Below, one piece after another: positions 58,701 through 64,000 of a DNA stretch of 64,000 nucleotides. Where the stretch lies: NCBI GenBank assembly GCA_005402585.1, contig BIFP01000022.1:124001-188000 (forward strand). The letters run 5' to 3'. The notes below the pieces were generated by a model. The model was not told the origin of the DNA. It did no database searches and saw only the letters and a program-made list of their open reading frames with translations. How positions within the stretch are numbered: the stretch's first letter is position 1; every line of letters starts with the position of its first letter. Position numbers and translations under genes: made by a program. The stretch comes from Micromonosporaceae bacterium KJ-029. GTDB taxonomy: Bacteria > Actinomycetota > Actinomycetes > Mycobacteriales > Micromonosporaceae.

Positions 58701-61700
58701 GCACGGCCCGTTCGGTGTCGAACGCCGCCCGTACCCGGTCGGCCCAGGTGCCGGCGGCCAGCCGGCGCCGCAGGGGCACGGTGTTGAGGAACAGGCCGAG
58801 GGTCCGTTCGGCGCCGGGCTGCTCGGGCCGGCCGTTGGCGGCGAGCCCGATCACCACCTCGTCACGGCCGGTGGCCAGGGCCACGGCGGTGGCGTGCGCC
58901 TCCACCAGCACACTCTTGAGCGGCACCCCGACGGTGGTCGCCGCCCCGGACAGGCCGTCGGCCACCGCCGGGTCGAGGGTGACGCGGACCCGCCGCAGCC
59001 GGTCCCCGGCCGGCGGCGCGGGCCGGCGCCACCGGGGCAGTGGTGTGCCGGTGGCGTCGGCCAGCAGGTCGGCCCAGAACGCCCGGTCGGCCGGGTCGGC
59101 CGCGGCGGCCTGCTCGGCGGCGACGTAGTCGCGGTAGGGCTGCACCGGGTCGGCGAGCACCCGCGGCTCGCCGTCGCACCCGGCGACGTGCCGGTCCAGG
59201 ATCTCGGCCACCAGCGATGACGCGCTCCAACCGTCCAGCACCGCGTGGTGGAAGGCCAGGGTGAGCTGGGCCTGGTCGTCGGTGAGCCGGTGCAGGTGCA
59301 GGCGCAGCAGGGGCGCCCGGCGCCAGTCGTGGGAGCGGCGCCGCTCGGTCTCCACCAGCTCGGCCAGGAACGCCTCCCGCTCGGCCGCCGGCAGCGCCCG
59401 CAGGTCGGCGACCTCCAGTGGTACGGCCACCGCCCGGTGCACCAGTTGCATCGGCACCGAGTAGGTGGCCAGGTCGAACGAGGTCCGCAGCACGGGGTGG
59501 ACGGCGAGGCAGTCGTCCACCGCCCGGCGGAAGGTCGCCGGCTCCCAGGGCATCCGGACCCGGAGCGAGAACACCTCGTGGTACGTGGACCGACCGGGGC
59601 GGTAGGCACCGTGGAACAGCATGCCCCGTTGCAGGTAGGTCGCCGGGTACGCGTCCGCGAGGTCGGCCGGGAGTGCCGCCCGGTCGGCGGCGGTGACGAG
59701 CGCGAACGGCCGCTTCTCGCCGGCGGGACCGCCGGGCACCTCCGGCTGGTCCGTCGCGGTGGGCATCCGGGTGGCGACGGCCGCCTGGCCACGCACGGTG
59801 GGGTGGTCGAAGAAGCGGGGCACGTCCAGCTCCAGCCCGGCGGCCCGGGCCGGCCCGATGACCTGCAGGGCCCGGATCGAGTCGCCGCCGAGCTGGAAGA
59901 AGTTGTCGGTGGCGCCGACCTCGGCCAGACCGAGCACGTCGGCCCAGATGTCGGCGAGCAGCCGTTCGGCGCCCGCGGCGGGGACGACCCTCCCGCCGGC
60001 GGCGGGGGCCGGCCGTGGGGCGGGCAACGCCGCCCGGTCCAGCTTGCCGCTGGTGAGCAACGGCAGCTCGGGGAGGACGACCACGGCCGTGGGCAGGTGC
60101 CCGGAGGGCAGCTCGGCGGCGAGCGCGGCGGTCAGCGCGGCGGGGACACACTCCGCGCCCGGGGCCGGCACCACGTACCCGACCAGCCGGGCCGGGCCGC
60201 CATCGTCGGTCCGGGCGATCACGGCCGCGTCGGCGACGCCCGGCTGGCGCAGCAGCGCGGCGGCCACCTCGCCGGGCTCGACCCGCTGGCCACGGATCTT
60301 GACCTGGTCGTCGAGGCGACCCAGGTATTCCAGCAGGCCCTCGGCGTTCCACCGGACCCGGTCACCGGTGCGGTAGACCCGGGCCGCCCGGTGGGTGGGG
60401 AACCGCTCGGCGGTCAGCTCCGGCCGGTTGAGGTAGCCCATGCCGACCTGCGTCCCACCGATGCACAACTCGCCGACGCCGCCGAGGGGAACCGGCCGCA
60501 TCCGCTGGTCGAGGACGTGCGCGGTGGTGTTCCACACCGGCCGGCCCATCGGCACGGCGGGCCGGTCGCGGGCCGGGTCGTACCGGCGCGCGGTGACCTC
60601 GACGGCGGCTTCGGTCGGGCCGAAGAGGTTCCACAGCGACACGGTCGGGTAGCGGTCGACGACCCGCCGGGCGAGGTCCGCCGGCAGCGCCTCCCCGCTG
60701 CAGACCACGTGCCGCAGCGTGGGCAGGTCGGCCGCCGCCGGGTCGTCGAGGAACGGCGCCAGCATCGACGGTACGAAGTGGATCACCGTCACGCCGTGCC
60801 GGACGACCAGGTCGGCCAGCCGGGACGGGTCGCGGTGCGCCCCGGGGTCGGCCAGCACCAGCCGGGCGCCGGTCAGCAGCGGCACGAACAGCTCCGGCAC
60901 CGAGACGTCGAACGAGAACGGCGTCTTCTGCAGCAGCACGTCGTCCGGCCCGATGTCGAGTGTGGCGGGGCCCCATCGCAGCCGGTTCAGCACCGCGCGG
61001 TGGCTGTTGAGCGCGCCCTTCGGACGCCCGGTGGAGCCGGAGGTGTAGATGGCGTACACCGGGTCGTCCGGTCCGGCCGGGCAGGGCGGGAGGGTGGTGG
61101 CCGTACCGACGGCCAGGTCGGCCACGGTCAACTCGACCAGCGGCAACCCGCGGTCCGCGAACCGGTCCCGCAGGTCGGGCGCGGTGAGCACGGCCACCGG
61201 CGCGCAGTCGTCGAGCACGAGCCGGGTCCGGGCCACGGGGTGGTCCGGATCCAGCGGCACGTAGGCCGCCCCGGTCGCGGCGACCGCGAGCAGCGCCACC
61301 GGCAGCGGCCGACCCCGGTGCAGGCAGACGGCGACCCGCTGCCCGGGGCCGGCGCCGACGGCTCGCAGCCGCTCGGCCAGGGCGGCCACCGCGGCCAGCA
61401 CCGCGCCGGCCGTGCTGACCCCGGTCGAGTCGATCAGGGCCGGGGCGTCGGGGTGTGCGCCGGCGTACGCCGCGACCGCGTCGGGCAGGGTCTCCGCGGG
61501 CAGCGGTACGCTCGCCCCCTGCCAGGAGGCGACGAGTTCCTCCTGGTCCGGTGAGAGCACCGGCAGGTCGCCGCAGGCGACGTCGGGATCCCGGCCGGCG
61601 GCCCGCGCCAGGGTGGCCAGGGCGTCCAGCAGCCGGCGCGCGGACTCGGGCGCGAAGATCGCACTGGCGTACTCCACCAGCAGCTCGAAGCCGGCGGTGG

Positions 61701-62868
61701 TGTCGCTCGTCTCCAGGGTGAGGTCGAGCTTGGCGTGCCGGCGGGGCAGTTCCACCGGCTCGCTGGTGACGCCGGGCAGGTCGAGCGGTGGCTGCGGGGC
61801 GCGGTGCGTGTACATGACCTGCACCAGCGGCGGGCGGCTGAGGTCACGGGTGACGCCCAGATCGTCCATCAGCCCCTCGAGTGGGACCTCCTGCTGTTCG
61901 TACGCCCGGGCGCAGGCGTCCCGGACGGAGCGCACCAGGGCGCGGACCGACGCGGAGCGGTCGACGCGGATCCGGATCGGCAGCACCGAGACGAACATGC
62001 CCACGGTCTGCTCGGCATCCTCCGGGCGGTTCGCCGCGGGCATGCCGACCAGCAGTTCGTCGGTGCCGGTCCATCGGGCCAGCAGCAACGCGTAGAGCGC
62101 CAGCCAGGCCATCGGGGCGGTGGCGCGCTCCTGGCGGGCCAGGTCGGCCACGGCACGGCGTACCCCGACCGGCACGGTGCGGCGTTCCACCCCGCCGGAG
62201 TCGGGCAGGACGCGCGGTCGCGGGTGGTCGACCGGGAGGTCGAGGACGGTCGGCGCGCCGGCCAGTTCGGCGCGCCAGAACTCTCGTCCCGCCTCGGCAC
62301 GCGCCCGGGCCCGGCGGGCGTGGCCCGCGAAGTCCGGCACCGGGGTCGGATCGGGCGCAGCTCCCAGATCGGCGACGAGCAGGTCCAGCGCGTGACCGTC
62401 CACCACGGCGTGGTGCACGGTCAGGACGAACGTGTGCTCGGCCGGGCCCGTGCGCAGGATCCGGGCCCGCATCAGCGGCGGCGTCGCCAGGTCGAAGGGG
62501 GTCGTCGCCTCCGCGGTGAGCGCGGCCCGCACCCGGCGATCACGATCGTGCTCGTCGTACCCGGTGAGGTCGTCGACGATCACCGGAACCGGGGCCGGCG
62601 GGTGCAGTTCGGCCCGGTTTCCGTCGCCGGGCAGGCCCATCCGGAGGGCGTCGTGGCGGACGACCGCCGCGTCCAGCGCGGCCCGTAGCCCCGGCAGGTC
62701 GAGCGCGCCGCGAAGCCGCCAGGCCATCGGGATCAGGTACGCGCCGCTACCGTGGTGCAGCCGTTCGGTGAAGACCATCCGCCGCTGGGCGGCGGTCGCC
62801 GGGACGGTCTCCGGCGCCGGACACGATGCACTGTCCGGTCCGGAGGACCGGTCGTTCTCGATATTCAT
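55747..62868 (-). CDS. Nonribosomal peptide synthetase, C-A-T-C-A-T-TE
   Basis: A 2373-residue two-module NRPS. Order by motif: C1 about 20-440 ([10 protein letters not shown] at 151-160); A1 about 465-950 (YTSGSTG near 608); T1 with GGDSI near 996; C2 about 1060-1490 (HHAVLDG near 1206); A2 about 1510-2015 (YTSGSTG near 1671); T2 with GGHSL near 2059; and a type I thioesterase from about 2120 (GLSMGG near 2198, DHVGIV near the end). A2 hand-read code D-A-F-F-I-G-G-T-F-K differs by one residue from the known valine code DAFWIGGTFK; A1 code (D-V-P-H-V-S-L-V-E-K) is serine-like at best. No epimerisation domain is visible. The ATG at 62868 is preferred over the TTG before it. Confidence 0.96.
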   Translation of the reverse strand: MNIENDRSSGPDSASCPAPETVPATAAQRRMVFTERLHHGSGAYLIPMAWRLRGALDLPGLRAALDAAVVRHDALRMGLPGDGNRAELHPPAPVPVIVDDLTGYDEHDRDRRVRAALTAEATTPFDLATPPLMRARILRTGPAEHTFVLTVHHAVVDGHALDLLVADLGAAPDPTPVPDFAGHARRARARAEAGREFWRAELAGAPTVLDLPVDHPRPRVLPDSGGVERRTVPVGVRRAVADLARQERATAPMAWLALYALLLARWTGTDELLVGMPAANRPEDAEQTVGMFVSVLPIRIRVDRSASVRALVRSVRDACARAYEQQEVPLEGLMDDLGVTRDLSRPPLVQVMYTHRAPQPPLDLPGVTSEPVELPRRHAKLDLTLETSDTTAGFELLVEYASAIFAPESARRLLDALATLARAAGRDPDVACGDLPVLSPDQEELVASWQGASVPLPAETLPDAVAAYAGAHPDAPALIDSTGVSTAGAVLAAVAALAERLRAVGAGPGQRVAVCLHRGRPLPVALLAVAATGAAYVPLDPDHPVARTRLVLDDCAPVAVLTAPDLRDRFADRGLPLVELTVADLAVGTATTLPPCPAGPDDPVYAIYTSGSTGRPKGALNSHRAVLNRLRWGPATLDIGPDDVLLQKTPFSFDVSVPELFVPLLTGARLVLADPGAHRDPSRLADLVVRHGVTVIHFVPSMLAPFLDDPAAADLPTLRHVVCSGEALPADLARRVVDRYPTVSLWNLFGPTEAAVEVTARRYDPARDRPAVPMGRPVWNTTAHVLDQRMRPVPLGGVGELCIGGTQVGMGYLNRPELTAERFPTHRAARVYRTGDRVRWNAEGLLEYLGRLDDQVKIRGQRVEPGEVAAALLRQPGVADAAVIARTDDGGPARLVGYVVPAPGAECVPAALTAALAAELPSGHLPTAVVVLPELPLLTSGKLDRAALPAPRPAPAAGGRVVPAAGAERLLADIWADVLGLAEVGATDNFFQLGGDSIRALQVIGPARAAGLELDVPRFFDHPTVRGQAAVATRMPTATDQPEVPGGPAGEKRPFALVTAADRAALPADLADAYPATYLQRGMLFHGAYRPGRSTYHEVFSLRVRMPWEPATFRRAVDDCLAVHPVLRTSFDLATYSVPMQLVHRAVAVPLEVADLRALPAAEREAFLAELVETERRRSHDWRRAPLLRLHLHRLTDDQAQLTLAFHHAVLDGWSASSLVAEILDRHVAGCDGEPRVLADPVQPYRDYVAAEQAAAADPADRAFWADLLADATGTPLPRWRRPAPPAGDRLRRVRVTLDPAVADGLSGAATTVGVPLKSVLVEAHATAVALATGRDEVVIGLAANGRPEQPGAERTLGLFLNTVPLRRRLAAGTWADRVRAAFDTERAVLPHRRHPLALIQGDGGRLFETLLNFNDFHVYDRVRVAGRFEPVGAPRAYGETDLTFVVNVVREFDGGLALHVAADRGELCDEQVDALIDLHLRVLREIATDVTGPAGPDALLDHAERTHALTRGRRGGVPLAGLTVDGLVAARAAATPEAVAVRAGERILRYGELVGTAAAVAGRLRAAGVRPGDRVALLLDRSPEFVVAALAVLRAGAAYVPLDPAFPPARLRFLVTDSGAVTVLTTAELSGRADDLPVPVLRPFDATTDDEEVPAGPAGCTPDDLAYLMYTSGSTGVPKGVRVPHRAIVRLVHGSDFAPLRPGDVVAHLSNPAFDAATFELWGPLVNGAELLVVDRETVLDPGRLAEELKRRGVTAMFLTTALFNETVRTLPDAFTGVDTVIVGGEALDAPLVRTVLAGAPPRRLVNGYGPTETTTFAAWHHIDHLEPEAPAVPIGIPVSNTDLYVLDEGLTPVPDAAVGELVVGGPGVALGYHGRPDLDAERFLPDPWRPGGLLYRTGDLARWRPDGTLEYHGRRDEQVKIRGFRIEPGEAAAALSAQSGVAVATVQVREDRPGDKRLVGYVVPEEGHHLDPGTLREAVRATLPRYLVPAAVVVLPALPVTTNGKLDRRALPPPAEPGAGSVPPRTPQEERVAAIWAEALGVTRVGVHDDFFDLGGHSLQVARVVARLGAEWDLRLPMSVLAEHPTVAGLAAELARLAGRRDTRPEVHTVLRLQAGPETGGQVPVVLVHPVGGTCFLYGELAAQLGRDRLVLGLQAPGVEGECEPYDSVTALAEHHAAALVGHLPPGPYALGGLSMGGNIAYEMARLLTERGRPPALVALLDSPGPGQVPTRFADDAEILAAAFADGAPETAARLRAMPPRERLAHLLSAAGADRDQPDVDVLDVDATLAVWRAHTAALYAHVPGPYDGEVVYFRATETVPPYPPHPERPWRRLLGEGVSVVPVPGDHVGIVTGDGVAVITGWLRRRLAQL

Positions 62869-63043
62869 CAAAGCCCCCGTCGATGCTTCCAGGGCGGAAG
62901 GTTAGCCGACGGGGGCGCAACAGGTGGCCCCTCTTCGATGCGCTCCGGTGACATGTGTGGAATTGATGACAGTCGCCGCCCTTGGGCGGGAAGTTCCGGC
63001 CTCCGGCGGTGCGAACCGGCGTCGGCCGGGTATCCAGGGCGGC

Positions 63044-63286
63044 ATGACCGACCTGTACCCCGCCGCCGACGACCGGGAGATCCTGCGCCGGGCGGCCGCC
63101 GCGCACACCGCCGCCGTCCGGGACGTGGAGGCGTTCCTGCGCCGACTGCCCGAGACGCCCGACCCGGCCGACCTCACCGAGTACGCGGCCCTGCTCACCC
63201 GGGAGGCGCACACCCACGCCGACCGGGAAGCCGCGGCGGACGCGGCCGGCCTGACCATCGGCAGCCTGGAGCCCGACCAGGGCTGA
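63044..63286 (+). CDS. Small hypothetical protein (80 aa)
   Basis: An 80-residue acidic protein beginning MTDLYPAADDREIL, with a helical body (RAAAAHTAAVRDVEAFLRRL; LTEYAALLTREAHTHADR). There is no membrane segment or Cys. The upstream longer frame is not protein-like. It lies at the right end of the NRPS cluster, divergent from the synthetase gene, but may belong to the housekeeping side. No family recognised. Confidence 0.65.
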   Translation: MTDLYPAADDREILRRAAAAHTAAVRDVEAFLRRLPETPDPADLTEYAALLTREAHTHADREAAADAAGLTIGSLEPDQG

Positions 63287-63315
63287 CCCGGGCGGGTCGC
63301 TCGGTGGCCGGCGCG

Positions 63316-63666
63316 TCAGCGTTCGACCAGGACGTCGTGCCCGAGGTCGAGCAGGGAGTGCCGCCACTCGTCGTCGGCGTTTCCCCGGCTCGGCTTGGCC
63401 GCCGTCAGGGATCGGATCCGCTCGACCGCGTCGCGCATCACCTCGATGTCCTCGGGGGTCAGGTCGACCTTGCGCTTGCGCAGCACGGCGAGGATCTGCC
63501 GGCCCGGCTCCGGTAGGTCCAGGTCCGGGTTCGCGCCGAACGCCTCCTCGCCGGAGCCCCGGGTCAGCAGCCACTGCCGCAACTGCTCGGAAGGCACGTT
63601 GACCTCGGCGTGGAAGTCGTCCCACAGCACTTCCACCTCAGGCTCGAGCCGTTGCTCTCGTACCAT
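63316..63666 (-). CDS. DUF3140 family protein
   Basis: A 116-residue protein of the DUF3140 family, with the family's characteristic VLWDDFHAEVNVPSEQLRQW, LTRGSGEEAFGANPDL, LRKRKVDLTPEDIEVMR and DDEWRHSLLDLGHDVL. The role is unknown; some members are encoded with DUF2795-like or stress-related genes. Its ATG overlaps the stop of the upstream small gene (TGATG). Confidence 0.88.
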   Translation of the reverse strand: MVREQRLEPEVEVLWDDFHAEVNVPSEQLRQWLLTRGSGEEAFGANPDLDLPEPGRQILAVLRKRKVDLTPEDIEVMRDAVERIRSLTAAKPSRGNADDEWRHSLLDLGHDVLVER

Positions 63667-63833
63667 CAGCTTTCCTCTCCGGGCGGCGACCCGGACGGTT
63701 CCGGGTGCCCCTCGTCGGTCTGCCCGCCCAGGCCCTCCGGCGGCACCTGCACCCGCGCGGGGTTGGCCGTCGGCGGGGCCAGGATCGGGTCGCTGCGTTC
63801 GTCGTCGTCCCGGGTCTCCTCCGGTTCGGTCAT
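63666..63833 (-). CDS. Short acidic, proline-rich hypothetical protein (55 aa)
   Basis: A 55-residue reading frame from the ATG at 63833 to a TGA that shares a base with the DUF3140 start (TGATG). The peptide is low-complexity and probably disordered (MTEPEETRDDDERSDPILAP, PPEGLGGQTDEGHPEPSG). Coupling to DUF3140 makes translation likely. It falls below many length cut-offs. Confidence 0.6.
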   Translation of the reverse strand: MTEPEETRDDDERSDPILAPPTANPARVQVPPEGLGGQTDEGHPEPSGSPPGEES

Positions 63834-63847
63834 CGATTCCCTTCCGG

Positions 63848-64000
63848 TCAGCGGGGATGCGAGGTCGTGGCCGGGGCGTGGCCCCGAGCGCCGGCCGTCA
63901 CGTCGAAGGTGAGCCGCCCGTCCCGGGCGTCGACGGTGACCCGCTGGCCGGGGGACAGCTGCTGCTCCAGCAGCATCCGGGACAGGTGGTTGTCCACCTC
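63848..64000 (-). CDS. Clp/HSP100-type ATPase, C-terminal fragment
   Basis: The last 50 codons of a gene that enters from the right edge. The peptide EVDNHLSRMLLEQQLSPGQR followed by VDARDGRLTFDV is the typical C-terminal D2 small-domain segment of ClpB/ClpC-like ATPases. A short, Pro/His/Thr-rich tail follows. The gene is 14 nt upstream of the 55-aa gene on the same strand, so the three may be co-transcribed. Only the end is visible, so the exact Clp type cannot be set. Confidence 0.65.
   Translation of the reverse strand, partial: EVDNHLSRMLLEQQLSPGQRVTVDARDGRLTFDVTAGARGHAPATTSHPR

Noticed and set aside
59245..61554. 769-aa open frame on the plus strand antisense to the large NRPS
   Set aside because: Same codon-bias artefact; the NRPS motifs on the minus strand account for the region.
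55747..62868. Epimerisation domain in the large NRPS
   Set aside because: The GGDSI carrier motif sometimes precedes an E domain, but the following region starts with condensation-type [14 protein letters not shown] and contains only one HHxxxDG, so C2 follows directly.
1..64000. CRISPR array, insertion sequence or transposase gene
   Set aside because: No regularly spaced identical repeats and no DDE/HUH transposase or intact integrase motif were found; only remnants that resemble old attachment sites.

Overview
The window looks like a chromosomal segment of a high-GC filamentous actinobacterium, most likely Micromonosporaceae (Micromonospora-like). Support comes from a mycothiol gene (mshC), an F420-type luciferase-like oxidoreductase, the block SCO1664-family / DUF3090 / histidine phosphatase, many GTG starts, several genes with a TANNNT box 6-7 nt before the start codon (leaderless type), and a gttaagaaggggcccttcctt-type intergenic repeat that I associate from memory with Micromonospora. 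No database search was possible; family names rest on motifs recognised by eye.

Region 1 (1-21.4 kb) is a biosynthetic cluster. A tightly overlapping minus-strand operon (10894 down to 1) encodes a reducing type II polyketide/fatty-acid-like machine: ketoreductase, two hotdog dehydratases, ACP, ketosynthase, chain-length-factor-like protein, a second ketosynthase and a small ketosynthase-like protein. It continues with a hydrolase, a tandem-hotdog thioesterase-like protein, a GST-kappa/HCCA-isomerase-like protein, a class II aldolase, an acyl-CoA ligase and the start of a P450. Beside it lie a CoA-transferase/thiolase/ferredoxin operon, a divergent pair of acyl-CoA dehydrogenases with a flavin monooxygenase, and a tailoring operon (P450, ACAD-like monooxygenase, SnoaL-like protein, FAD monooxygenase). 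The core resembles aryl-polyene and polyene type II systems, but it is joined to a beta-oxidation-like set, so the product cannot be read directly. No regulator or transporter is visible in this block.

Region 2 (21.4-29.9 kb) is an accessory patch of short, mostly unassigned genes: chains of small genes with GTGA overlaps, an XRE regulator with a conserved actinobacterial satellite set (including a 59-aa gene), small membrane proteins, a frameshifted gene, a degenerate tRNA-Val-like 3' half and diverged direct repeats. It looks like the residue of integrated DNA.

Region 3 (29.9-48.2 kb) is conserved housekeeping: metH, a PAC2 protein, a GntR regulator, mshC, the SCO1664/DUF3090/phosphatase block, a secreted cell-wall-hydrolase-like protein, uppP with an F420 oxidoreductase, an aldo/keto reductase, an M20 peptidase, a hemerythrin-like protein and a LysR regulator.

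Region 4 (48.2-62.9 kb) is a compact NRPS cluster: an A-T-C protein, an MbtH-A-T fusion followed by a P450 (the arrangement used to make beta-hydroxylated amino acids on a carrier protein), a SnoaL-like protein, and a C-A-T-C-A-T-TE synthetase. Four adenylation domains suggest a short peptide with one beta-hydroxylated residue and, from the second A domain of the large protein, a valine-like residue.

The right edge (62.9-64 kb) holds three small proteins (one DUF3140) and the C-terminus of a Clp/HSP100 ATPase.
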